Shown here piece after piece: positions 35,342 through 43,110 of a stretch of 64,000 bases of DNA. Numbering within the stretch: the stretch's first letter is position 1; each line of letters opens with the position of its first letter. Made by a program: the position numbers and the translations under genes. Origin of the DNA: Blastococcus haudaquaticus. Its GTDB lineage: Bacteria > Actinomycetota > Actinomycetes > Mycobacteriales > Geodermatophilaceae. Under the pieces are notes generated by a model. The model was not told the DNA's origin. It made no database searches and saw only the letters and a list, made by a program, of their open reading frames with translations. The stretch covers positions 744,001-808,000 of the forward strand of contig NZ_OCNK01000002.1 in the NCBI RefSeq assembly GCF_900230285.1. The letters are read 5' to 3'.

Positions 35342-36373
35342 ATGCCCGACTCGACACCCGCCGGCGGCGACGACGACCCGTCGCCCCGGATCCTCGTCTG
35401 CCCCGACTCCTTTAAGGGGACCTTCTCCGCCCAGGAGGTCGCCACGGCCGTGGCCGACGGTGTCCAGGCGGCCGGTGGCCGCCCGACGGTCCTCCCCCTC
35501 GCCGACGGCGGAGAGGGCACGGCGGAAACGCTGCTGGACGCCGTCGGCGGACGGTGGATCGGGCTGACCGTCCGCGGGCCCCTGGGCGCTCCGGTGCAGG
35601 CGCGGCTGGCGTTGCTGGCCGGCGGGGACACGGCCGTGGTCGATGTCGCCGCCGCGAGCGGGCTCCCCCTGGTGGCCGAGCAGGATCGCGACGCCGAGAG
35701 GGCCAGCAGCTACGGCACGGGACAGCTGATCGCGGCTGCCGTCGCCGAGGGTGCCCGCACGGTGTACGTCGCCTGCGGCGGGAGCGCCACCACGGACGGC
35801 GGGGAGGGTGCCGTCCGGGCGATCGCGGACGCCGGCGGGCTCCGAGGAGCACACCTCCTGGTGCTCAGCGACGTCACGACCGTCTTCGAGGAGGCGGCCG
35901 TCGTCTTCGGGCCGCAGAAGGGCGCAAGCCCTGCCGCCGTCGATCGGCTCACCCACCGCCTGCACCAGCTCGCCGGTAGCTATCCCCGGGATCCGCGCGG
36001 CCATGCCCGAACCGGTGCGGCCGGCGGACTCGCCGGTGCCCTGTGGGCGTTCTTCGACGCGAACCTCACGTCCGGGATCGACACCGTCATGGACGCCGTG
36101 CAGTTCGACGCCGCCGTCGGCGAGGTCGACGCCGTCATCACGGGTGAGGGACGCTTGGACGACCAGAGCACTCAGGGCAAGGTCGTGTCAGGGGTTCTGC
36201 GTCGGGCTCAGGGTCGCCCCGTCTACATCTGCGCCGGGCAGGTCGCTCTGCCGTCCGATGCCGTCCGGGCGGTCGGCATATGCGCCGCCCTGGTCGCGAG
36301 CACGATCGAGGAGCTGTGCCAGGCGGGTGCTGGTATCGCCCGGATCAGCGCAGTCGAACAGCGGCCCTGGTAG
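35342..36373 (+). CDS. glxK: Glycerate kinase (GlxK/GarK family)
   Basis: A 343-residue glycerate kinase type 1. It has ILVCPDSFKGTFSAQEVA, VLPLADGGEGTAETLL, VACGGSATTDGGEGAV and the late ITGEGRLDDQSTQGKV. Members make 2-phosphoglycerate (some 3-phosphoglycerate) from D-glycerate and ATP. It ends the Hyi-GlxR-kinase sequence that delivers carbon from the island to glycolysis. It is slightly shorter than the usual 370-380 residues. It is the last intact island gene before the right repeat. Confidence 0.9.
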   Translation: MPDSTPAGGDDDPSPRILVCPDSFKGTFSAQEVATAVADGVQAAGGRPTVLPLADGGEGTAETLLDAVGGRWIGLTVRGPLGAPVQARLALLAGGDTAVVDVAAASGLPLVAEQDRDAERASSYGTGQLIAAAVAEGARTVYVACGGSATTDGGEGAVRAIADAGGLRGAHLLVLSDVTTVFEEAAVVFGPQKGASPAAVDRLTHRLHQLAGSYPRDPRGHARTGAAGGLAGALWAFFDANLTSGIDTVMDAVQFDAAVGEVDAVITGEGRLDDQSTQGKVVSGVLRRAQGRPVYICAGQVALPSDAVRAVGICAALVASTIEELCQAGAGIARISAVEQRPW

Positions 36374-36543
36374 TCCGCCCGGCTCGCCGTAGTCGGTAGT
36401 CACATCCGTCGAGGACATGCGCCGCCGGACTGCCGAGGTGGGTCCGGCGCGCACCGCGGCCAGGCCGCTCGCAACTGGTCGTACCGTCCCGGCGTCATCC
36501 GACGAGCGGCCGCTACGCCCCTGCCGGCAGTGCGTCCGACCAC
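36374..36543. other. Gene-free right edge of the island
   Basis: About 170 bp without a convincing gene in either strand separates glycerate kinase from the right copy of the polD-tail repeat. Confidence 0.4.
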
Positions 36544-36583
36544 GCCGGGCGAGCCGATGCGCGTGCAGCCCAGCCGGGAGAAG
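36544..36583 (+). repeat. Right copy of 40-bp direct repeat (polD tail)
   Basis: Identical to 15579-15613 over 35 bases, then one mismatch and four further matches. It lies 20,965 bp from the left copy and in the same orientation. Sequence before it shows no polD similarity, so only the 3' tail was duplicated, as expected for an attachment-site or target duplication. Confidence 0.85.
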
Positions 36584-36667
36584 GAGTCGGCCGAGGACCG
36601 ATCGCTCACCCGGAGGGGTGAGCCGCGGTCCAGCATTGCGTCGCCGCGGACGATCCGGGACGGGTGA
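36545..36667 (+). pseudogene. Orphan polD C-terminal tail
   Basis: In the polD reading frame the right repeat gives PGEPMRVQPSR, then continues for 29 further codons to a TGA at 36665-36667. That TGA overlaps the GTG start of the next gene by 4 bp (GTGA). It therefore looks like the original end of polD, still joined to its former downstream neighbour, while the polD body received a new end (AKRPTGEDAAN) at the left boundary. It has no start of its own. Confidence 0.65.
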
Positions 36668-37062
36668 GGGTCTCGTTCCTGGTGTACGGCGTACTGTACG
36701 TCGTCGTCGAGATGGTCGGATACCACCTCGAGCAGGTCGGGTGGGCCGACATCTCGCCGCTGGACGTGGCCACCGCGGTGACCGACGCGCTCCTCACGGT
36801 GGCCGTCTGCGCCGCCGTCCTCCTCGCGCTCGACCTCGGCCGCAAGCGCTGGGGGACGTCGGTCGCGGCGTGGCACTCCGAGCGGGGCGAGCACCAGGCA
36901 GAGATCTGGGACGAGCCGATCGAGGTCCGATCGTGGCGGCCGGCACCGCTGGCGATCACCGCCGAGCGCGTCGACGAACCGCCGCAGCAGCCCCGGTACC
37001 GGGGCAATCCGTACTCGTTCGCCGGCCACCGGTTCCCGAGGGATCGCGGCAGGCTCCTGTAG
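36664..37062 (+). CDS. Small membrane protein of unknown function
   Basis: A 132-residue protein with two predicted helices (about residues 3-20 and 36-57) and a long polar C-terminal tail rich in Arg, Pro and Glu. No family is recognised. Its GTG is embedded in the stop of the orphan polD tail, so before the island arrived it was probably translated together with polD. It ends two bases before the convergent stop of the next small gene. Confidence 0.65.
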   Translation: MRVSFLVYGVLYVVVEMVGYHLEQVGWADISPLDVATAVTDALLTVAVCAAVLLALDLGRKRWGTSVAAWHSERGEHQAEIWDEPIEVRSWRPAPLAITAERVDEPPQQPRYRGNPYSFAGHRFPRDRGRLL

Positions 37063-37063
37063 G

Positions 37064-37282
37064 TCAGAACACCGCGAGGAGCAGGACGTGTGCCCGCAGC
37101 GCATGGGCCGACAGGGCGTCCGCGCCACGCCGGGCCACCAGCTCGGTCAGCTCGCCGACGGACCCGACGGCCTCGTCCAGCTGCTCCGCGAGCACGGCGT
37201 CCCGGTCGGCGTCGTGCAGATCGTCCAGGTCCACCATCGGCAGCAGGGCGGGAACGGTGCGGGGGGCGACGGCGGTCTCCAT
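37064..37282 (-). CDS. 72-residue protein of unknown function
   Basis: A short acidic protein beginning METAVAPRTVPALLPMVDLD. It has a good ribosome binding site (AGGAG, 8 bases before the ATG) and lies convergent to the preceding membrane protein. The Val/Leu/Ala/Asp-rich composition predicts helices without a membrane segment. No family is recognised. Confidence 0.55.
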   Translation of the reverse strand: METAVAPRTVPALLPMVDLDDLHDADRDAVLAEQLDEAVGSVGELTELVARRGADALSAHALRAHVLLLAVF

Positions 37283-37456
37283 GACGGCATCTCCTGGCTC
37301 GGTCGGGCGCCGGGTTCTCCCGGCTGGGAACGACTCTGCGGGCCGCGCCGCAGGCGCTCCCCGAGGGAGCCGCAGGAATTCCGCAAGACCCGGTCCGATG
37401 CCCGGTGCTTCGATGGGTGCCGACGGGATCACCGGGATCCCCGCGAGAGGAGCACG

Positions 37457-38128
37457 GTGCTGCGCCCGTTCTCGCTGACCGGCCGGCACGTCCGGCTGGA
37501 GCCCCTGAGCACCGAGCACGTGCCCGGCCTGGCCGCGGCCGCTGCCGAGGACCGGAGCAGCTACGCCTTCACCCGGGTCCCCGACGGCCTCGTCGAGGCA
37601 GCCGAGTACGTCCGGGCGGCGCTCACCGAGCAGGCCGGCGGGCAGGTCCTCCCCTTCGCCGTCGTCCGTTCCTCCGACGACGTCGTCGTGGGCTCCACCC
37701 GCTTCCTCGACCTGGAGGTGCTCGGCCGGCCGGGGGTGATCCTGCCGTCCGACGCGGTACCGCCGGACGGCGTCGAGATCGGCAGCACCTGGTACGCCGC
37801 CTCGGCGCAGCGGACGGCCGTCAACACCGAGGTGAAGCTGCTCCTGCTCGCCCATGCCTTCGAGGTCTGGCAGGCCCTCCGCGTGACGCTGAAGACCGAC
37901 GCCCGCAACCGGCGGTCGCGCGCCGCGATCGAGCGGCTCGGCGCCCGCTCGGAGGGCATCCGCCGCGCGCACACCACCGCGAGCGACGGCACCGTCCGCG
38001 ACAGCGCCTACTACTCGATCCTCGCCGCGGAGTGGCCCACGGTCCGGGACGGCCTCCGGAGGCGGCTGGCCGCGGCCGGACGCGCACCCGGTCCGGTCAC
38101 CGTGCCGACGAACCGCAGGTCACATTGA
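37457..38128 (+). CDS. GNAT-family N-acetyltransferase (RimJ/RimL type)
   Basis: A 223-residue acetyltransferase. It opens LTGRHVRLEPLSTEHVPGLA and has the acetyl-CoA fold with VEIGSTWYAASAQRTAVNTE, LLLLAHAFE and LKTDARNRRSRAAIERLGA, which match the RimJ/RimL-like group that acetylates protein N termini or small molecules. GTG at 37457, with GAGAGGAGC just before it. Confidence 0.85.
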   Translation: MLRPFSLTGRHVRLEPLSTEHVPGLAAAAAEDRSSYAFTRVPDGLVEAAEYVRAALTEQAGGQVLPFAVVRSSDDVVVGSTRFLDLEVLGRPGVILPSDAVPPDGVEIGSTWYAASAQRTAVNTEVKLLLLAHAFEVWQALRVTLKTDARNRRSRAAIERLGARSEGIRRAHTTASDGTVRDSAYYSILAAEWPTVRDGLRRRLAAAGRAPGPVTVPTNRRSH

Positions 38129-38234
38129 TGCCTCCACCTGTTCCCATCCGGTGATCTACGACTAGTGTTGGCGAATCGGGAAGGCCCTGCGCTATGGCAG
38201 GACCCCGATGCACCACCTCAGCTAGGAGCGAGCA

Positions 38235-38438
38235 ATGCCCGAAGGAACAGTGAAGTGGTTCAACGCTGAGAAGGGGTTCGGCTTCGCCACCCCCGACGGT
38301 GGCGGACCGGACGTCTTCGTCCACTACTCGGCCATCCAGTCCAGCGGGTACCGCTCGCTCGATGAAGGCCAGCGGATCGCGTTCGACATCGAGCAGGGCC
38401 AGAAGGGCCCGCAGGCTGCGAACGTCACCCCGCTCTGA
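38235..38438 (+). CDS. cspA: Cold shock protein CspA family
   Basis: A 67-residue OB-fold RNA chaperone with both RNA-binding motifs, [18 protein letters not shown] (RNP1, KGFGF) and DVFVHYSAI (RNP2). AGGAGCGAGCA precedes the ATG. An approximately 75-base leader with a small CCTGC-6-GCAGG hairpin lies upstream, and a GC-rich terminator follows 14 bases after the stop, so it is a single-gene unit. One of the most abundant small proteins in such bacteria. Confidence 0.97.
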   Translation: MPEGTVKWFNAEKGFGFATPDGGGPDVFVHYSAIQSSGYRSLDEGQRIAFDIEQGQKGPQAANVTPL

Positions 38439-38452
38439 TCACCTGATCAGCA

Positions 38453-38488
38453 CAGCGCCCCCGTCCGGTCCTCCGGGCGGGGGCGCTG
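38453..38488. terminator. Hairpin terminator after cspA
   Basis: CAGCGCCCCCG at 38453-38463 pairs with CGGGGGCGCTG at 38478-38488; four more inner pairs close on the loop tcct. It lies between convergent genes (cspA and the minus-strand gene ending at 38508) and can serve both. No marked T-tract. Confidence 0.75.
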
Positions 38489-38507
38489 TCGTTCGTGCGG
38501 TGGGTCC

Positions 38508-38987
38508 TCAGCGGTTGCGCGGCACGTACCCGCCGATCAGCGCGGACATCAGCAGCGCGCCGTCGTGCTCCCCGACGGCGGCCGCTGCGTCGGCGAAGGC
38601 CCGCCAGCGCTGCCGCTCGACGTCGGTGGGCGCATGCTCGGCCCGCGCGGCCAGCTGCTCGGTCAGCCGCTGCCACTCGCTCTGCGGGGTCGGCCACAGG
38701 CCGGTCAGCCGCCGGGCCTCGGCGGAGATCCCGGTGACGCGGACGATCTCCCCGGCGTGGTTGGTCAGCGGCTCGATGTAGCCGGTGTCCGCCAGCGCCT
38801 TGGCCGCGGCGATCACCTCGCCCTTCGGCAGACCGCTGGCGGGGACCACCGCGCCCAGCAGGTAGGGCGAGCTGCCGTGGTCGGAGGAGTCGACGAGCCG
38901 GGCGATGGCCCGCAGGACCGGCAGGTCGCGGGTGAACCAGACGTCGGGCAGCAGGTCGCCCGGCGCGGCGGGATCGGGGGAGGTCAC
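38508..38987 (-). CDS. Protein of unknown function with possible winged helix
   Basis: A 159-residue soluble protein. The stretch SGLPKGEVIAAAKALADTGY followed by VRVTGISAEARRLTGLWP looks like a helix-turn-helix and wing, so it may bind DNA. The rest is helical (WQRLTEQLAARAE). No family is recognised with confidence. GTG start with GGAGGAG upstream. It lies 21 bp after the membrane-protein gene at 39009 on the same strand, so they probably form an operon. Confidence 0.7.
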   Translation of the reverse strand: MTSPDPAAPGDLLPDVWFTRDLPVLRAIARLVDSSDHGSSPYLLGAVVPASGLPKGEVIAAAKALADTGYIEPLTNHAGEIVRVTGISAEARRLTGLWPTPQSEWQRLTEQLAARAEHAPTDVERQRWRAFADAAAAVGEHDGALLMSALIGGYVPRNR

Positions 38988-39008
38988 TCCCCCAGTCTCC
39001 TCCCCCGG

Positions 39009-39647
39009 TCAGCGGCGGGCGGCGGTCAGGTCGGGCCGGACGGCCAGGATCAGACCGAGCGTCGTGTAGCCGAGGAACAGGTGGCCGGCCGAGATGTAGG
39101 CGGTCGCCTGCTCGCCCACCAGCGCCATGGCCGGGAACATCACCAGCGCCCACGTCTCCGCGATGGCCGGCCAGACCCGCGCGGCGCCGCGCCACCGGCC
39201 GGCGATCGCGATCCGGATGCCGATGGCTGCCATGCCGAGCATGGACAGCGGCCAGAAGAAGTCCAGCGCGAGGAAGAAAGCGTTCTCCGACAGGTCGGGG
39301 GCCAGTAGCCACTGCAGCGACGAGGCGATCGCCAGGGCCAGCATCCCGTGCTCGACGTGCAGGAAGCCTCGAGCCAGCCGGCCGGTCCCGGTGGCCCGGG
39401 TCCGCAACTGGACGGCGACCAGCGCGACCAGGCCGAGCTGGAACAGCAGCGAGCTCAGCTTGTAGACCCAGGAGAAGTCGTCGGTGACCGGGTCGAGGTC
39501 GTAGACCAGCGTGCCGGCCGCCCACGCCGCCGCACCGGCCGCCATGGCCAGACCCCCGGCCCGGACGAGCGTCGTCGGCGGGGCCGCCACGGTCCCGGGG
39601 GGCGGCGCGTCCGTGCGGGCGGGAGCGGGGGTGGCGTTCAGGGACAT
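39009..39647 (-). CDS. Multi-pass membrane protein of unknown function
   Basis: A 212-residue protein with a Pro/Ala-rich N-terminal tail and six predicted helices (about residues 28-48, 58-80, 95-115, 120-145, 155-178, 182-202). It contains two Trp-rich helices (FSWVYKLSSLLFQLG; FFLALDFFWPLSM) and His residues in the loops. The family is not recognised. ATG with GGAGGACCG upstream. Divergent from the sensor kinase gene at 39822. Confidence 0.72.
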   Translation of the reverse strand: MSLNATPAPARTDAPPPGTVAAPPTTLVRAGGLAMAAGAAAWAAGTLVYDLDPVTDDFSWVYKLSSLLFQLGLVALVAVQLRTRATGTGRLARGFLHVEHGMLALAIASSLQWLLAPDLSENAFFLALDFFWPLSMLGMAAIGIRIAIAGRWRGAARVWPAIAETWALVMFPAMALVGEQATAYISAGHLFLGYTTLGLILAVRPDLTAARR

Positions 39648-39821
39648 CGGTCCTCCGGAAGGCGTCGTGCGGCGCCCCGTGGCACCGCTGGACCCACCGT
39701 GCAGAGACCGCGTCCCGGGCGGCCAGGGCCGCTGCGGTCGATCTCCCCCGGGGTCCGTCCCGCCCCGGACGGGACACCGTGCCCCTGTCGGGCGGGACGT
39801 CTGGACCGGCATGATCCGCGC

Positions 39822-41945
39822 GTGCAGGTCGAGGAGCGGGGCATCGGGACGGCGGCGGCGCCGCCTCCGGCGCCCGTCCCCGCCGGTCGGGTCGTCCCGG
39901 CCCTGGGCTGGGTCGCGGCGGTCGTCACCGTCGTCGCCGTGGCCCTCACGGCGGTGCTCGACGCCGTCACACCGGAGGCCGCGCGGGTCGCCGCCGTGTC
40001 CGGCCCGGGATGGGAGATCGGCCTGCCGGGGCTGCTGCTGGCGCTCCCCGGCGCCCTGCTGATGCAGCGGGCTCCCCGGAACGCCGTGTCCTGGGTGGTG
40101 GCCGGCACGGCCGTGTTCTGGGCCGTCGACGGGCTGGCCTCCTCCTGGCTGACCTACGCCGTGCAGGAGGACCCGGCGCTGCCCGGCGCGTCGGCCGCGT
40201 TCTGGTTCGTCTCGCGGTTCGGTGCCTGGCTGCTGCTCGGCCTGCCGTTGCTCCTGCTGCTCTACCCCGACGGCCGGCTGCCCGGCGGCCGCTGGCGCAC
40301 GGTGTCCATCGCCAGCCTCGCCTGCACCGCCACGCTGCCGGTGCTGCTCCTGTTCACGCCCTCGGACATCGCCGACAGCCGGACCGGGGTCCCGGTGCCC
40401 GAGGTCTACCGGGGTCTCGACCTCGACCCGACCAGCCTGCCGCTGCCGGAGGGCCTCCTCCTCCCGCTGCTGCACCTGGCCTTCCCGCTCGGGGCGGTGG
40501 GCATCCTGGGCCCCCTGGCGGTGGTCGTGCACCGGCTGCGCCGGTCGACGGGCGAGGACCGGCGGCGGATGCGCTGGCTGCTCTGGGCCGGCGTCGTCGA
40601 CGCGCTGGTCATGGTGGGCGCGCTGCTCTTCCCCACGACCGCGGTCAGCCTCGACCTGGCCGTCGCCGTCGGGCTCACCGGTCTGGCCGTGACCCTGGGC
40701 ATCCTGCGCCCGCGTGCCGTCGACATCGACCGGCTGCTCGGCGGCACCCTCGTCTACGGCGGCCTCGCGGTGGGCATCGTCGTCCTCGACCTGGCCGTCC
40801 TGGCCGCAGCCAACGCGCTGCTCGGCGAGGGCTTCGGCGAGGAGAACGCCACCCTGCTGACCCTGCTGCTCGTCGCCGGCGTCTACGCGCCCCTGCGCGC
40901 GCCGCTGTGGCGGCTGGTCCGCCGCTGGGTGCTGGGCGAGCGGGAAGACCCCTACCGCGTCGTCTCCGGCCTGGCCGAGCGACTGGAACGCTCCGACGGC
41001 GCCGACGAGCAACTGGAGGCAGTGGCCGCGGCCGTCGCCGAGGCGTTCCGCTCCCCCTACGTCGGCGTGGAGGTGGCGTCGGGAGGCGGCCGCCGGCTGC
41101 TCGCCGAGCACGGGCGCCGCCCGACCGCCGTCCAGTCGCTGCCGATCGCCTACCGCGGCGAGCCGGTCGGCCGGCTGCTCCTCCCCCGGGACGGCGTCCG
41201 CGCCCAGCTGGTCAGCCGCGACGAGCGGCTGCTGGCCGACGTCGTCCGGCAGGCCGCGGCGGCCGCGCACGCCGGCTCGCTGGCCGCCCAGCTGCAGCAG
41301 AGCCGCGAGGAGCTGGTCGCCGCCCGCGAGGAGGAGCGCCGGCGGCTGCGGCGCGACCTGCACGACGGCCTCGGCCCCAGCCTCGGCGCGGTCGTCCTGC
41401 GCATCGACACCGCCCGCAACCTCACCGCCGCCGGACGGTCCGACGACGCCGACTCCGTGCTGCGCCAGGCCCGGGACGACGTCGCCGCCGCCCTGGCCGA
41501 CGTCCGGCGGCTCGTGCACGACCTCCGCCCGCCGGCCCTGGACGACCTCGGGCTGGCCGGGGCGGTGCGGCAGCAGGCCGAGCGGCTGCTCCCCCGGGGG
41601 ACCGCCGTCGCCGTGACCGCCGGGGCAGGCGCCGACGACCTGCCGGCCGCGGTCGAGGTCGCCGCCTACCGGATCGCCTCCGAGGCGCTGGCCAACGTGG
41701 CCCGACACGCCCGTGCGACGACCTGCCGCGTGGACCTGCAGCGCGACGACGAGCGGGCCCTGGTCGTCACGGTGACCGACGACGGCGCGGGCATCGCCCC
41801 GGACGCCCCCGCGGGCGTCGGCCTGGTGTCCCTGCGCGAGCGCGCGGCCGAACTCGGTGGCCGCTGCACGGTGGAGTGCCCGCCCGACGGCGGGACGGTG
41901 GTGCGGGCCGTCCTCCCCGCGGAGGGAGGGTCGGCCCGTGGCTGA
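39822..41945 (+). CDS. NarL/DesK-type sensor histidine kinase with large membrane domain
   Basis: A 707-residue kinase. About 8-10 helices fill residues 20-345. A GAF-like segment follows (about 385-470). The HisKA_3 dimerisation helix has the phosphorylated His514 in RRDLHDGLGP, and the HATPase domain shows the N-box SEALANVARHARA and VTDDGAGI, ending with GLVSLRERAAELGG. It would sense a membrane or small-molecule signal and phosphorylate the response regulator that starts 8 bp before its stop. GTG at 39822 is the only suitable start ahead of the first helix. Confidence 0.92.
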   Translation: MQVEERGIGTAAAPPPAPVPAGRVVPALGWVAAVVTVVAVALTAVLDAVTPEAARVAAVSGPGWEIGLPGLLLALPGALLMQRAPRNAVSWVVAGTAVFWAVDGLASSWLTYAVQEDPALPGASAAFWFVSRFGAWLLLGLPLLLLLYPDGRLPGGRWRTVSIASLACTATLPVLLLFTPSDIADSRTGVPVPEVYRGLDLDPTSLPLPEGLLLPLLHLAFPLGAVGILGPLAVVVHRLRRSTGEDRRRMRWLLWAGVVDALVMVGALLFPTTAVSLDLAVAVGLTGLAVTLGILRPRAVDIDRLLGGTLVYGGLAVGIVVLDLAVLAAANALLGEGFGEENATLLTLLLVAGVYAPLRAPLWRLVRRWVLGEREDPYRVVSGLAERLERSDGADEQLEAVAAAVAEAFRSPYVGVEVASGGGRRLLAEHGRRPTAVQSLPIAYRGEPVGRLLLPRDGVRAQLVSRDERLLADVVRQAAAAAHAGSLAAQLQQSREELVAAREEERRRLRRDLHDGLGPSLGAVVLRIDTARNLTAAGRSDDADSVLRQARDDVAAALADVRRLVHDLRPPALDDLGLAGAVRQQAERLLPRGTAVAVTAGAGADDLPAAVEVAAYRIASEALANVARHARATTCRVDLQRDDERALVVTVTDDGAGIAPDAPAGVGLVSLRERAAELGGRCTVECPPDGGTVVRAVLPAEGGSARG

Positions 41946-42594
41946 TCCGGGCGAGCCGCTGCGCGTCGTCGTCGCCGACGACCACCCGGTCTACCGGGAC
42001 GGGCTGGCGATGCTGCTGGGGTCGGTCCCGGGGCTCGCCGTCGTCGGCACCGCGGCCGACGGGGAGGCCGCCGTCGCCGTGGCGCTCGAGGAGCAGCCCG
42101 ACGTCGTCGTGATGGACGTGCAGATGCCGGGCATCGACGGCATCGAGGCGACCCGGCGGGTCACCTCCGCCTCCCCGTCGGTCGGCGTCGTCGTCCTGAC
42201 CATGTCGGAGGACGACGGCACCGTCTTCGCCGCCATCCGCGCCGGCGCCCGCGGCTACCTGCTGAAGGGCGCCGACCAGGAGGAGGTGGTCCGCGCGATC
42301 ACCACGGTGGCCGCCGGTGGCGCGGTGTTCGGGGCGGCGCTGGCCCGGCGGATCACGGAGTTCTTCGCGGCGGCGCCGACCGGACCTGAGACGGCCTTCC
42401 CGCAGCTGACCGCCCGCGAGCGGGAGGTGCTCGACCTGGTGGCGGCCGGCCGCTCGAACGCCCAGATCGCCGCAGCCCTCTACCTGTCGCCGAAGACCGT
42501 CCGCAACAACGTGTCCAACGTGCTGACCAAGCTGCAGGTGACCGACCGCGCGCAGGCGATCATCCGCGCACGTGAGGCCGGGCTGGGCCGCTGA
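41938..42594 (+). CDS. NarL/FixJ-type response regulator
   Basis: A 218-residue regulator with an N-terminal receiver (acidic pair Asp14-Asp15, phospho-acceptor Asp60 in VVVMDVQMPG, Lys in LLKGAD) and a C-terminal LuxR-type HTH (LTAREREVLDLVAAGRSNAQ, then IAAALYLSPKTVRNNVSNVL). GTG start inside the end of the kinase gene (8-bp overlap), so the pair is co-translated. Target genes are unknown. Confidence 0.96.
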   Translation: MADPGEPLRVVVADDHPVYRDGLAMLLGSVPGLAVVGTAADGEAAVAVALEEQPDVVVMDVQMPGIDGIEATRRVTSASPSVGVVVLTMSEDDGTVFAAIRAGARGYLLKGADQEEVVRAITTVAAGGAVFGAALARRITEFFAAAPTGPETAFPQLTAREREVLDLVAAGRSNAQIAAALYLSPKTVRNNVSNVLTKLQVTDRAQAIIRAREAGLGR

Positions 42595-42634
42595 GGCGGG
42601 GAATCCTGGCCCTCCCCGGCTCGTTGCCCCTGGC

Positions 42635-43054
42635 ATGACGACCTCCTCCCACCAGCCCCAGGTGACGAAGACCGACGAGGAGTGGCGCGCGCAGCTGTCC
42701 CCCGAGGAGTACGCGGTGCTCCGTCAGGCGGGCACGGAGCGCCCCTGGACCGGCGAGTACGTCGACACGAAGACCGTCGGCGTCTACGAGTGCCGCGCCT
42801 GTGGCGCCGAGCTGTTCCGCTCCGAGACCAAGTTCGACTCCCACTGCGGCTGGCCGTCCTTCTACGAGGCGGCCGCCGAGGACAACGTGGTCCTGCGCGA
42901 GGACCGCAGCCACGGGATGGTCCGCACCGAGGTGCTGTGCGGCACCTGCCACAGCCACCTCGGGCACCTCTTCGACGACGCCCCGCAGACGCCGACCGGC
43001 GACCGCTACTGCATCAACTCCGTGAGCATCCGGCTCCAGCCCGCCGAGGGCTGA
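42635..43054 (+). CDS. msrB: Peptide-methionine (R)-S-oxide reductase MsrB
   Basis: A 139-residue MsrB that reduces methionine R-sulfoxide in proteins. The zinc site is formed by CRACG and CGTCHSHLG, the fold by GWPSFYEA and HLGHLFDD, and the catalytic Cys lies in RYCINSVSI. Normal size. It opens a stretch rich in sulfur-metabolism genes (flavoprotein, mtn operon). Confidence 0.96.
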   Translation: MTTSSHQPQVTKTDEEWRAQLSPEEYAVLRQAGTERPWTGEYVDTKTVGVYECRACGAELFRSETKFDSHCGWPSFYEAAAEDNVVLREDRSHGMVRTEVLCGTCHSHLGHLFDDAPQTPTGDRYCINSVSIRLQPAEG

Positions 43055-43110
43055 GCCCGTCGTCCGCCCCCGTCGTCCATGGGGGCGGACGACTTGCCAG
43101 ACTCACCGGT

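Noticed and set aside
39009-41708. Very long minus-strand frame through the histidine kinase
   Set aside because: Only the last 212 codons (39009-39647) have membrane-protein character and a ribosome binding site. The rest is antisense to the kinase.
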